64,000 nucleotides of DNA, taken from positions 124,001 to 188,000 of the forward strand of contig NZ_FOTR01000005.1 of the NCBI RefSeq assembly GCF_900114645.1. Reading direction: 5' to 3'. The translations under genes were made by a program, and so were the position numbers. Below are positions 55,737-63,760 of this stretch, in pieces; positions within the stretch are counted from its first letter, which is position 1, and the number at the start of each line of letters is the position of its first letter. This DNA comes from Gracilibacillus orientalis. Lineage in GTDB: Bacteria; Bacillota; Bacilli; Bacillales; Amphibacillaceae. The notes below the pieces were generated by a model. It was not told where the DNA came from. It did not search any database and was given only the letters and a program-made list of their open reading frames with translations.

Positions 55737-58148
55737 TTGTTTGAGCAGGTGCCCGATCGAAATAAGCTTATCTTACAATACCCAGCCTCGTGGTGGAGAA
55801 ATATGTGGCGGGAGGCATTACCATCAGGGAATGGCGAAATAGGAGCAGCAGTATATGGTGCGATAAAAAAAGAGACGGTTTTAATTAATCACTCCGAGTT
55901 ATGGCATATGGGTGTCAAAGGAGAATTGCCTAATGTCAGTCAATCTTTAACAGAGACGAGGGCTTTAATGAAGGAGGGGAAATTTCAAGAGGCGAATTGG
56001 CACTTAACGAATGCTGTAAAAAAACATGGCTACTTTTCCAAATTAGCTTGTCCGCTACCACTTGTTGATCTACAACTTGAAATGCCCTGTGAACAGGGTT
56101 TTAGTCAGTATAGTAGAGGAATTAATATGGAAACTGGTGAAGTCGGTGTCACGTGGTCTGAAAATGATACGACCTTTACAAGAAACTTATTTGTATCCCG
56201 TTCTGCTGATCTGATCGTTTATAAAATCAGCTCCAATAACACGAACGCTATTGATGCGGTATTAAATTTTTCCTTACATCCGACACATTCGCCAAACATG
56301 AAGGAAAGACACGATGAGCTATCTGGTACGGTGGAAGTTCAAACCGAAGATAACTTTCTATTCTATAAAGCTACGAATGAGGATAATAAAGATTTTGGGG
56401 CAGTTGCCAGAGTCATAGCGGATGGAGGGGAGATAAGTTCAGATCAAGGTGAATTAAGATGTACTAATGCTGATAGTCTATTAATACTTGTAAAAGTTTT
56501 TACCAACGCAAATCGCTCGACACAATGGACGACATTAAAAGAGGAATTAAGCAAAGTGAATGCCAGTTATGAGCAATTATTAGGCGAACATCTGCGAATT
56601 TATCAGCCTTTGTTTTTTTCCTCTACGTTACAATTAACAGATGATCAAGAGGAATGGCCAAATGAAGCATTGCTTTTACAGGCATATAAAGGGAAAGCTC
56701 CTGTTAGACTATATGAAAAATTATGGGCTTTTGGGCGATATCTATTTATTTCCGGAACAAAAGTGGGTGGTCAACCTTTTTCTATGTATGGATTATGGCA
56801 TGGAGACTACCAGTTAATGTGGAGTCATCGAATGGCTAATGAAAACATTCAAATGATGTATTGGCACAGTTCGGTAGGAGGCTTATCGGCATTCAACCTT
56901 TCCCTCATTGATTACTATGTGCGTTTAATGGATGACTTTCGAGATAATGCGAAGAAATTATTTGGCTGTCGTGGCATCTATATACCTGCGGGGACAACGC
57001 CTGGCATCGGCAAGCCGAATCAATTAGTACCAGTCATCATGAATTGGACTTCTGCTGCTGGATGGTTAGCACAGCATTTTTATCAATATTATCAATTTAG
57101 CGGCGATAAAGAATTTTTAAAGCAAAAGGCATTGCCATTTATGAAAGAGGTAGCAGCATTTTATCAGGATTTCTTAGAAGTAGGAGAGGATGAGTTCTAT
57201 CAATATTATCCTTCGGTATCGCCGGAGAATACCCCGGCGAATTTCATGCCTGAGAGTAGTAAACCTGTTGCCCATCCAATGCCAACAACGATAAATGCTA
57301 CGATGGACTTTGCGGTGATGAAGGAATTACTTACGAATTTAATAGAAGGTAGTTCTATAGTTTCGATGTATCAGCAGGAGCTATCGGTTTGGGAGGAAAT
57401 GCTGGCAAGAATTCCGTCCTATCAAGTGAATCAAAATGGGGGAATCAGGGAATGGATGAGTGAGCAATTTGAAGACAATGATGAACACAGGCATCTGTCA
57501 CATATCTATCCGATTTTCCCCGGGCAGGAGTTAGTAAAAGAAAAAGAAGAAGAACTATTTGAGGCATTTCGAAAAGCAGTTCAAAACAGGAAATTAGGAG
57601 CTCAGACGAGCTGGTCCTTCGCTCATATGGCAAGCATTTATGCGAGACTGGAAGATGCCAAGCATGCACGCATTTGTCTCGAGCATCTAACACGTTCCTG
57701 TTTATTAAATAACCTTTATACGGTCCATAATGACTGGCGTAATATGGGTTTGACGATGGAAATTGACTCTGCTCCAGTACAAATGGATGCTAACTTAGGA
57801 GTAGTAAACGCCATTCAGGAAATGTTGATGTATGTGTCACCGAAAATGATCAAGTTACTACCTGCATTGCCGAATGAATGGATAGTAGGGAAGGTAGATA
57901 CCTTTCATTTTTGTACAGGGTCGGCAAGCTTCCATTGGGATCTACAAAAAGGTGCATTTTCGGCTGTAATAAAAGCGGATCGAGATACCAATATTATTCT
58001 AGGCTTACCTTCATACTTCACAGGATATGAGTGGAAAGGAGTGTCTGGGGTAGCACAATCTGACTTAGGGGAAAAGTATTTTCAAATTAAAATCGATGCA
58101 CAGCAAACGATAGAGATTGTTTCGTATAAAAGAGATATTTCTACGTAA
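55737..58148 (+). CDS. Divergent glycoside hydrolase family 95 protein
   Basis: An 803-residue GH95-type enzyme: ALPSGNGEIGAAVYG at the N-terminus, the water-activating Asn pair kept as Asn368-Glu-Asn370, SVSPEN with Glu497, the EHRHLSHIYPIFPG block and QMDANLG with Asp684. The position two before the first Asn is Met366 (Thr355 in the first GH95 here), and DGNFGG has become DANLG, so the sugar-binding pocket differs. No signal peptide. TTG start behind AAAGGAGG. The substrate is probably an alpha-L-fucoside or alpha-L-galactoside or a related deoxysugar; the changes make the exact one uncertain. Confidence 0.82.
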   Translation: MFEQVPDRNKLILQYPASWWRNMWREALPSGNGEIGAAVYGAIKKETVLINHSELWHMGVKGELPNVSQSLTETRALMKEGKFQEANWHLTNAVKKHGYFSKLACPLPLVDLQLEMPCEQGFSQYSRGINMETGEVGVTWSENDTTFTRNLFVSRSADLIVYKISSNNTNAIDAVLNFSLHPTHSPNMKERHDELSGTVEVQTEDNFLFYKATNEDNKDFGAVARVIADGGEISSDQGELRCTNADSLLILVKVFTNANRSTQWTTLKEELSKVNASYEQLLGEHLRIYQPLFFSSTLQLTDDQEEWPNEALLLQAYKGKAPVRLYEKLWAFGRYLFISGTKVGGQPFSMYGLWHGDYQLMWSHRMANENIQMMYWHSSVGGLSAFNLSLIDYYVRLMDDFRDNAKKLFGCRGIYIPAGTTPGIGKPNQLVPVIMNWTSAAGWLAQHFYQYYQFSGDKEFLKQKALPFMKEVAAFYQDFLEVGEDEFYQYYPSVSPENTPANFMPESSKPVAHPMPTTINATMDFAVMKELLTNLIEGSSIVSMYQQELSVWEEMLARIPSYQVNQNGGIREWMSEQFEDNDEHRHLSHIYPIFPGQELVKEKEEELFEAFRKAVQNRKLGAQTSWSFAHMASIYARLEDAKHARICLEHLTRSCLLNNLYTVHNDWRNMGLTMEIDSAPVQMDANLGVVNAIQEMLMYVSPKMIKLLPALPNEWIVGKVDTFHFCTGSASFHWDLQKGAFSAVIKADRDTNIILGLPSYFTGYEWKGVSGVAQSDLGEKYFQIKIDAQQTIEIVSYKRDIST

Positions 58149-58442
58149 TCGCCAGCAACTAGGGCGTCTCTCTCAAGCTTTCTTTCGTAGATAGTGCTTG
58201 AGAGTACCTAATAAGGGCCGGTCGGGTTTTGTCTGGCTTTTCTAAATAGGTCAGAAAGTATAAAATTTGCGCGGGTGTCTAGCTCCGAACGCCCAGAAAC
58301 TAGGCGACTTCACGAATCGCCCTACGATAAGTCATCATCGGTTCGCAAGCTCACCGTGATTCCTTTATCTCAGGTGATTCGCTCCAGTCGCTACGTTTCT
58401 AAACGGGCGCTTTGCGCTTTTCTAAATAGGAAGGTGATGCAC
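58149..58442. repeat. Two copies of a Bacillaceae intergenic repeat
   Basis: A 15-base direct repeat, GCTTTTCTAAATAGG, occurs at 58236-58250 and 58416-58430. Before the second is a GC-richer block (58275-58430) starting GTGTCTAGCTCCGAACGCCC and containing ACTAGGCGACTTCACG; before the first is a shortened version with AACTAGGGCG (near 58158). An inverted repeat CTCTCAAGC / GCTTGAGAG (58170-58204) may be the transcript end of the GH95 gene. I recognise the second block as a dispersed intergenic repeat of halophilic Bacillaceae. It separates yesL from its operon. Confidence 0.65.
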
Positions 58443-59129
58443 ATGCAATATGCAGGATTAATGGGTAGGTTCTATGTGATCGCAGATTGGGTTTATAAAT
58501 TTTCATTTGCCAATATTATTTGGCTGGTGTTTAATATTCCGATTATTTTTGTTTTATTTAACCTTTTATTAGCAGATGAAATCGCTGTTATATTAGTATT
58601 ATTTGCAATGATGTTATGGTTATCTCCATTTGTTTTTTTCCCATCTACTATTGCTTTGTTTTCAGTTGTGAACCAATTTATTAAAAATGAAGAGGTAAAA
58701 CTCTTAAGTGATTTTTGGGGTTATTATAGGGGGAATTATAAGAAAAGCATGAAGATAGGAGCAATATGCACTATTTTCTGGGCCATTCTTATTATAGATT
58801 TTTTCTATGTATTGGAGTTAGGAAACGTCGTCTTGACATATGTTTTTATTGTCCTTGGATTTTTTGCGCTTGTTTATAATTTGCATATATTCTCTGCTGC
58901 TGTAAATATCGATAGTAAAGTTCGCAGTTTATTAAAACAAGTAGCCATTATCATGTTCGGGCATCCGATTTTATCAATGTCATTAGGGCTACTTAGTCTC
59001 GCCTTTTTTTATCTGATTACGCAATGGTTAACTTTTCTTTTCCCTTTATTTTTTGGTTCCATTTTAGTATTTTTATCACTGCTTGTTTTTATTAAGAGCT
59101 ACACAAACTTAGAATTGTCTCGTCCGTAA
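58443..59129 (+). CDS. YesL-like DUF624 membrane protein
   Basis: A 228-residue membrane protein with five or six hydrophobic helices; GLMGRFYVIADWVYKFSFANIIW at the start and SDFWGYYRGNYKKSMKIG in the middle are DUF624/YesL hallmarks. ATG 58443 follows AGGAAGG by 8 bases; the reading frame runs on upstream into the repeat, but that part is not protein-like. YesL genes accompany YesM/YesN and LplB/LplC sugar systems; the molecular role is unknown. Its terminator hairpin overlaps the end of the convergent ABC-F gene. Confidence 0.85.
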   Translation: MQYAGLMGRFYVIADWVYKFSFANIIWLVFNIPIIFVLFNLLLADEIAVILVLFAMMLWLSPFVFFPSTIALFSVVNQFIKNEEVKLLSDFWGYYRGNYKKSMKIGAICTIFWAILIIDFFYVLELGNVVLTYVFIVLGFFALVYNLHIFSAAVNIDSKVRSLLKQVAIIMFGHPILSMSLGLLSLAFFYLITQWLTFLFPLFFGSILVFLSLLVFIKSYTNLELSRP

Positions 59130-59159
59130 AATTAGAATGACTACTTTATCAATGAGAGA

Positions 59160-59191
59160 AGCACTGATCATGCTAGTGATCAGTGCTTTTT
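59160..59191 (+). terminator. Terminator of yesL
   Basis: GCACTGATCA / TGATCAGTGC perfect 10-bp stem, 6-base loop, TTTTT. The loop contains the stop codon of the opposing ABC-F gene. Confidence 0.85.
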
Positions 59192-60744
59192 AACAATTGT
59201 TGCTTTTCTTTTAGTAATTGTTGGAATTCTTTCTCAAGCTCTTTTGTTGGTGCAATACTTAACCTGCTTAAAACATCGGTTATTTTAGTCTCTATTATTA
59301 GCATTTTTTCTTCGAAGTCATCTTTTACAGATGTCTGTCCTCGACTTTTAAATTGCAGGTAGTTTCCTTCAAAAAACGTGATATGTTGTTCTTCGATGGA
59401 GATGATCTTTGTCGCTATTTTTTCCACGAACCTTCGATCATGTGAAACGAAGATGACTGTACCTTCGTATTCCATCAGTAATTTTTCCAGTGCCTCTAGT
59501 GCTTCTAAGTCTAGGAAGTTGGTTGGTTCATCTAAAAGTAAAGTATTACTATTACTAAGAAATAACTTTGTAAGTGTTACTTTGACACGTTCGCCACCAC
59601 TTAGTACGCCTACTTTCTTATGAACCTGATTGCGGTAAAAGTGGAGCCTCGCAAGTACGGTTCGAATCAGTGTTTCATTATGGATCGAGCTTTCTTGCAC
59701 ATTTTCCAGGATGGAAATTTTTGGATCTAAAATCGATAAATCTTGTTTAAAATAAGCTATTTTGCAAGCAGAAGATAGGTGGACACCTGTTTCACCTTTG
59801 ATTATTTTACGGATTAATGTGGTTTTTCCGCTTCCGTTGGCTCCGATAATAGCAAGCTTATCTCCTCCTTTTATAAGAAAATTCGCTTTTTTCCAAAGGA
59901 GTTGGTCACCAGCTTTACCGTCTATATTTTCTGCTCGCACCAATACTTTACCTGATAATTTTTCTTGATTCGGTAAGTCCATTTTTATCGGAGTTTCTTC
60001 AAAGGGCTTCTCTAATTTTTCAAGCTTTTCCAGTCGGGTTTCGATTGATTTGGCCGTTTGTTGGAGTTTCTTTTGTTTTTTTGCAAAGTAAGGTTTCGCC
60101 ATTTTTGCCTCGGAAGCACTAGTTTTCTTTGGCTTCTTAGTAGCTCTTTCAGCTTTTTCTGACTTCAATGTTAAAGCTTTTTCTAGTTGCTGTTTTTTGG
60201 TTTGATATTTTTCGTATTCCTGTAGGTGTCGGCGTGTTGTTTGCTCTTTTTGTTCTTTGAACTGCTGGTAATTGCCCTTATATTCATGCAATTTTCCCTG
60301 GTCGATCTCCCAAATCCTGCTACAGGTTGCATCTAAAAATGCTCGGTCATGTGACACAATAACATGTGCCCCTTGCCAATGCTTTAACGTATTTTCTACC
60401 CACTCAATATGGTTGGTGTCTAAGTGGGTGGTTGGTTCATCTGCTAATAGAATGCTACTTTGATCGGAGAATGCTTTCTGGATATAGTCTTGTGTTATTT
60501 CACCACCACTCTTATGACCATCAGGAGCCTTTAATTGAGGCAAGAGATGAATGGTCCCGTACTGTTTGACAGTTCCTTGCTCTGGTAGCAATGTTCCTGC
60601 CAAGGTGTGTAATAAGGTTGTTTTTCCGGTTCCGTTTTTTCCAACAAGACCAATTCGTTCTCCTTCGTATACTTCAATTAAATCAATTTCTATTAGCGTC
60701 TTAGCTTCTACAGAGATGACAAGCTCTTTCGCTTGTAATAGCAT
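59173..60744 (-). CDS. Antibiotic-resistance-type ABC-F ATPase (Vga/Msr/VmlR-like)
   Basis: A 523-residue soluble protein with two ABC domains and no membrane helix. First domain: GLVGKNGTGKTTLL, SGGEITQDYIQ, LLADEPTTHLD. Second: IIGANGSGKTTLIR, LSGGERVKVTL, LLLDEPTNFLD. Between them is a long charged linker (about residues 180-280), the P-site tRNA interaction domain. ABC-F resistance proteins displace macrolide, lincosamide, streptogramin or pleuromutilin drugs from the ribosome. Start at 60744 gives a 9-base gap to GGAG; upstream ATGs at 60750 and 60759 are alternatives. Expression appears controlled by an attenuator in the leader. Confidence 0.9.
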   Translation of the reverse strand: MLLQAKELVISVEAKTLIEIDLIEVYEGERIGLVGKNGTGKTTLLHTLAGTLLPEQGTVKQYGTIHLLPQLKAPDGHKSGGEITQDYIQKAFSDQSSILLADEPTTHLDTNHIEWVENTLKHWQGAHVIVSHDRAFLDATCSRIWEIDQGKLHEYKGNYQQFKEQKEQTTRRHLQEYEKYQTKKQQLEKALTLKSEKAERATKKPKKTSASEAKMAKPYFAKKQKKLQQTAKSIETRLEKLEKLEKPFEETPIKMDLPNQEKLSGKVLVRAENIDGKAGDQLLWKKANFLIKGGDKLAIIGANGSGKTTLIRKIIKGETGVHLSSACKIAYFKQDLSILDPKISILENVQESSIHNETLIRTVLARLHFYRNQVHKKVGVLSGGERVKVTLTKLFLSNSNTLLLDEPTNFLDLEALEALEKLLMEYEGTVIFVSHDRRFVEKIATKIISIEEQHITFFEGNYLQFKSRGQTSVKDDFEEKMLIIETKITDVLSRLSIAPTKELEKEFQQLLKEKQQLLKSTDH

Positions 60745-60775
60745 AAGCATTCGCTCCATTCTTGTTTGGAGACAA

Positions 60776-60811
60776 TAAAAAGCCTCCTTATTCGTATTCA
60801 GAATAGGAGGC
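60776..60811 (-). terminator. Attenuator terminator in the ABC-F leader (segments 3:4)
   Basis: On the minus strand GCCTCCTATTC pairs with GAATAAGGAGGC (one bulge) and is followed by TTTTTATT, 32 bases before the ABC-F start. It ends transcription early unless disrupted. Confidence 0.8.
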
Positions 60812-61016
60812 AATACCGTAAGAAAGGCAGATCTGCATAAGGGAATGGTCGGAATATCCCTGATACACAAGCCGGTCAATGAGTATGAATCCTATTCTGA
60901 ATATTCTGCATAAAGACATACGTATCCCTTGTCGGAATGATGATCTTTATGAAAATATTTATGAGAGAATAGGATTATAACTTCATTGGCCCAAGGCTCA
61001 CCCTTTCGCATTTATT
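60788..61016 (-). promoter_or_regulatory. Ribosome-mediated attenuation leader of the ABC-F gene
   Basis: Three mutually exclusive segments (minus-strand sense). Segment 1, AATCCTATTCT (60976-60966), is an exact complement of segment 2, AGAATAGGATT (60898-60888). Segment 2 extended, ATTCAGAATAGGA (60902-60890), is also an exact 13-base complement of segment 3, TCCTATTCTGAAT (60808-60796), which is the left arm of the terminator. So 1:2 pairing allows the terminator, whereas 2:3 pairing prevents it. A three-codon ORF ends at segment 1, so a drug-stalled ribosome would mask segment 1 and induce the ABC-F gene. Confidence 0.75.
60975..60986 (-). CDS. Three-codon upstream ORF (Met-Lys-Leu) in the ABC-F leader
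   Basis: ATG AAG TTA TAA on the minus strand, whose stop overlaps the first bases of segment 1 of the attenuator. A ribosome held here would cover segment 1. AAAGGGTG lies about 12 bases upstream, a weak RBS. A longer overlapping frame starting ATGCGAAAG lacks an RBS. The small size makes this a positional inference only. Confidence 0.4.
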   Translation of the reverse strand: MKL

Positions 61017-61023
61017 TAAACAA

Positions 61024-61052
61024 AGTGTACAAAAACTGAAGGAAGAAGTCAA
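61024..61052 (-). promoter_or_regulatory. Promoter of the ABC-F leader
   Basis: Minus-strand TTGACT (61052-61047), 17 bases, TACACT (61029-61024). Start near 61016 gives a leader of about 270 bases. Confidence 0.7.
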
Positions 61053-61173
61053 TAGGCAGATGACAGGTGGTTTTCTTATTTAATTCAAAGGGTTAAAATG
61101 TTGGCTAAATTACCTTGTGTAATCGGCGCATTCACCATGCGAACAAATCTAACTGAAGGAGAACTTTTTCTCT

Positions 61174-61803
61174 TTAATCAAATTGCACCATAAACCGGCA
61201 ATGATTATTTCCTTCTGTTTTACATTGTACCCTCTCTACTTGAGTTGTCCCTAACACCTTCTTAAACATGCTTGTTTCGCATTGGCAGGCGATATGAAAT
61301 TCCTTTGCCACTGCAAAAATAGGGCAATTGTACTCGACAATCTCAAATTGCTTTTCATCATGCTGATATAAATCTGCCATATAACCTTTTTCATTTTGAA
61401 TATTGATCATATCCTGCATTTTTTCAAGGTTCGAGGATTGGGTGACGAGATCGGCATATTGATGTGTTTGTCGCTCTTTCCGATTTTTGAAAAGCTGATC
61501 AATGGACTCTTTCCCGTGTATTGCTTGAATATCTTTTAGGAATTCCACACTTATAGATTCATAATTATTGGGAAATAAACGTTTCCCTTTTGTTGTTAAA
61601 AAGAATTTTTGAATTGGTCGCCCAATTTCCTTTTTCTCATGCTGACTGGAAACAAGTCCATCTTTCTCTAATGTTGTTAAATGCTTACGAATGGCCATGT
61701 GCGTGATATCTAAATGTTCGATAAGTTCATTTACAGATAAAGAGACGTCTTTCTTTAATAACTCTAATATTCTATCTTTCGTTGTTTTTTCTAATTGTTT
61801 CAT
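61174..61803 (-). CDS. SufR-like winged-helix regulator with C-terminal cysteines
   Basis: A 209-residue regulator. The N-terminal winged helix (TKDRILELLKKDVSLSVNELIEHLDITHMAIRKHL, wing with GRPIQKFFLTTKGKRLFP) is of the SufR/HTH-20 group. The C-terminal half has conserved-looking cysteines (NCPIF, ACQCE, VQCKTEGNNHC) that could bind an Fe-S cluster or metal, as in SufR. Start at 61803 follows TAGGAGGAATCCCC; the in-frame extension upstream lacks an RBS. It is transcribed toward ABC-F, but that gene has its own promoter. Target genes are unknown; an oxidative or Fe-S stress role would fit the nearby sodA. Confidence 0.75.
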   Translation of the reverse strand: MKQLEKTTKDRILELLKKDVSLSVNELIEHLDITHMAIRKHLTTLEKDGLVSSQHEKKEIGRPIQKFFLTTKGKRLFPNNYESISVEFLKDIQAIHGKESIDQLFKNRKERQTHQYADLVTQSSNLEKMQDMINIQNEKGYMADLYQHDEKQFEIVEYNCPIFAVAKEFHIACQCETSMFKKVLGTTQVERVQCKTEGNNHCRFMVQFD

Positions 61804-62532
61804 GGGGATTCCTCCTAAATTGGCTTCCCTTTTATATGTATAATTGTTCATATAAACCATAAACTGCTAAGTTATACATTATAGATTTGCTTTCTTCCGT
61901 TCTAATTAGAGATGAGTGCAGTTATACGCTCCGGCAGAAAACAAAAAACGTTTTATTACGGGGTCTTTGGTTCGCGTGAGTTCCCATAGGAGTCTCCGTA
62001 TTCTGCCTCCGCTCATTTTAGTGTCCTGATTATTAAAAATATAGAACTCATGGAACTTTTAATTTTGGATTTCCTGTCTTTTTAACAGAACAAACACTAC
62101 TCTAAGCTGCGGAAAAATGCGACACTCCTGTGGGAACAGCGCGAGCTGAAGATCCACTTGGTAAAGTGCTTTTCTTTACCAAGTTAGCTGAAGTCGTGCC
62201 CACGGCATAGAAAACACTACGAAAGCGTTATTTGCTTGAGTAGATGTTGCGCTTGTGCCCTTGGGTGAAAGGGAGTATTTTTCCGCAGCGACGAATTAGC
62301 ACTCATCATCAATCAGAATGGGAGAAGGCCTTACTTTTCTAAATTTTCAATAGTACGCAGTTTGTATCTAATGTGAAGAATCTTTTGATACTCATTATAC
62401 AATATAATTTTTATGTACAGAAATAATTGTAAATTATGGAACGAATGAGTTGAATAATCGTTAAAAATAGTATACCATATAATTATACTTTTTATACTAA
62501 AAGGTATAATAAATATATTGGAGGTTTTACAT
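61804..62532. other. Repeat-bearing region between the SufR-like gene and sodA
   Basis: No intact gene in 730 bases. It carries a degenerate repeat (61927-62015) with GGCAGAA / TTCTGCC ends, a MITE-like element (62106-62289), and an AT-rich stretch before sodA with several TATACT/TATAAT-like hexamers (62470-62510), from which I could not choose one promoter. Confidence 0.5.
62106..62289. mobile_element. MITE-like repeat with 13-bp terminal inverted repeats
   Basis: GCTGCGGAAAAAT (62106-62118) and ATTTTTCCGCAGC (62277-62289) are exact inverse complements bounding 184 bases. Inside is a perfect hairpin CTTGGTAAAG.. / ..CTTTACCAAG (62157-62183). There is no reading frame. The sequence resembles non-coding repeats scattered in genomes of Oceanobacillus-like genera. 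Target-site duplication was not clear, so mobilisation is inferred from structure only. Confidence 0.6.
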
Positions 62533-63150
62533 ATGGCGAACTTTACTTTACCTGAGTTAGGTTATTCGTTTGACGCTTTGGAACCGCACATTGATCAAAA
62601 GACAATGGAAATTCATCACGGAAAGCATCATCAAACATACGTTACGAAACTAAATGCAGCATTAGAAGGGCACGCTTTAGCTGACAAAAGTCTTGAAGCA
62701 CTTCTAGCTGACTTAAACAGCATACCTGAAAATATTCGTACTGCAGTAAGAAATAATGGTGGTGGACACTTCAACCATACGTTTTTCTGGGAAGTGATTG
62801 CTCCAGGATCTAAAACAGATAAACCAGAAGGAGAATTAGCGAAAGCGATTGATGGAGCATTTGGTAGCTTTGATCAATTTAAAGAGGAATTCTCCAATGC
62901 AGCAACTACTAGATTTGGTTCTGGCTGGGCTTGGTTAGTCGTAAATGCTGATGGGAAATTAGAAGTAACTAGTACTCCTAATCAAGATAATCCCATTTCA
63001 GAAGGAAAAACAGCTATTCTAGGCATCGATGTTTGGGAGCATGCGTACTACTTAAACTACCAAAACAGACGTCCTGATTATATTGCTAATTTCTATAACG
63101 TAATTAATTGGGATGTTGTTGCAGAAAAATATCTAGCAGCCGTTAAATAA
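62533..63150 (+). CDS. sodA: Superoxide dismutase, Mn/Fe type
   Basis: A 205-residue Mn/Fe superoxide dismutase. Metal ligands are visible: His in [13 protein letters not shown], His in [11 protein letters not shown], and Asp and His in [17 protein letters not shown]. The GGG HFNH context and Gly-Gln pattern fit Bacillus SodA (Mn). The ATG at 62533 follows TTGGAGG; an upstream TTG in frame is within the RBS area. Cytoplasmic; removes superoxide. Monocistronic with its own terminator. Confidence 0.96.
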   Translation: MANFTLPELGYSFDALEPHIDQKTMEIHHGKHHQTYVTKLNAALEGHALADKSLEALLADLNSIPENIRTAVRNNGGGHFNHTFFWEVIAPGSKTDKPEGELAKAIDGAFGSFDQFKEEFSNAATTRFGSGWAWLVVNADGKLEVTSTPNQDNPISEGKTAILGIDVWEHAYYLNYQNRRPDYIANFYNVINWDVVAEKYLAAVK

Positions 63151-63167
63151 GTATTATAAGTATTTCG

Positions 63168-63216
63168 AGTAATAAGTGGGAGGGTGGTGTTTCTATCCTT
63201 CCACTTATTTTTTAAT
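63168..63216 (+). terminator. Terminator of sodA
   Basis: AATAAGTGGGAGGGT pairs with ATCCTTCCACTTATT around a ~10-base loop, followed by TTTTT. Confidence 0.75.
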
Positions 63217-63281
63217 TACGGTGAACAATCGTCTGTAAGACTCCCATTGATAGAAGTCTTATTTTATAGGAGGTGTTTAGT

Positions 63282-63518
63282 GTGGCATTTGTGATAACAG
63301 CGCCTTGTGAAACAGAAAAAGCTGGAGAATGTGCAACAGTATGCCCGGTAGACTGTATTGAAGAAGGAAAAGATCAATTTTATATAGATCCTGATATTTG
63401 CATTGATTGTGGCGCATGTGTAGCCGTTTGTCCTGTTGATGCAATAGTTGAAGAATATGACATGACGGCAGATCAAGAGTCGTATCTAGAAAAGGCAGAA
63501 GCTTTTTTTGGTAATTGA
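63282..63518 (+). CDS. Ferredoxin, 7Fe/8Fe two-cluster type
   Basis: A 78-residue ferredoxin. The first motif is C-x7-C-x3-CPVDC and the second is CIDCGACVAVCP, the pattern of Bacillus/Thermus 7Fe ([3Fe-4S][4Fe-4S]) ferredoxins, with the acidic C-terminus ESYLEKAEAFF. The GTG at 63282 is chosen because TAGGAGGTG lies six bases ahead; an earlier in-frame GTG lies inside that RBS. Small cytoplasmic electron carrier; partner enzymes are not in the window. Confidence 0.93.
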   Translation: MAFVITAPCETEKAGECATVCPVDCIEEGKDQFYIDPDICIDCGACVAVCPVDAIVEEYDMTADQESYLEKAEAFFGN

Positions 63519-63528
63519 TCAACCTGTA

Positions 63529-63566
63529 AAAAAAGCCCTGATAATTTTAATTATCAGGGCTTTAAA
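63529..63566 (+). terminator. Terminator of the ferredoxin gene
   Basis: AAAGCCCTGATAATT / AATTATCAGGGCTTT long perfect stem with a short loop, A-run before and T after. Confidence 0.85.
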
Positions 63567-63704
63567 TCATTAAAACGGAGGCATATTCTCACTATTTTCG
63601 GAACTCAACATTTTGGTTGGATATCTAATTTATCGATGACAGGTAAGGACAGTAGCAGAATTTTTGTCATGTCGTTATGTTAACTTATAATTTATCTATC
63701 AATA

Positions 63705-63750
63705 ACAAAAGTGATACTTCACAGACTAATCTGTTGGTATCACTTTTTTG
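63705..63750 (-). terminator. Terminator of the minus-strand SDR gene
   Basis: AAAAGTGATAC / GTATCACTTTT stem around a ~19-base loop, 11 bases after the SDR stop; T-rich on both ends, so possibly bidirectional. Confidence 0.65.
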
Positions 63751-63760
63751 TTATGACAAT

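Noticed and set aside
58275-58442. N-terminal extension of the YesL frame
   Set aside because: The extension is translated from the intergenic repeat and is rich in Arg/Ser without family similarity; a proper RBS precedes 58443.
60745-60879. N-terminal extension of the ABC-F frame
   Set aside because: It lies over the leader terminator and lacks an RBS; ABC-F proteins begin near MLLQAKEL.
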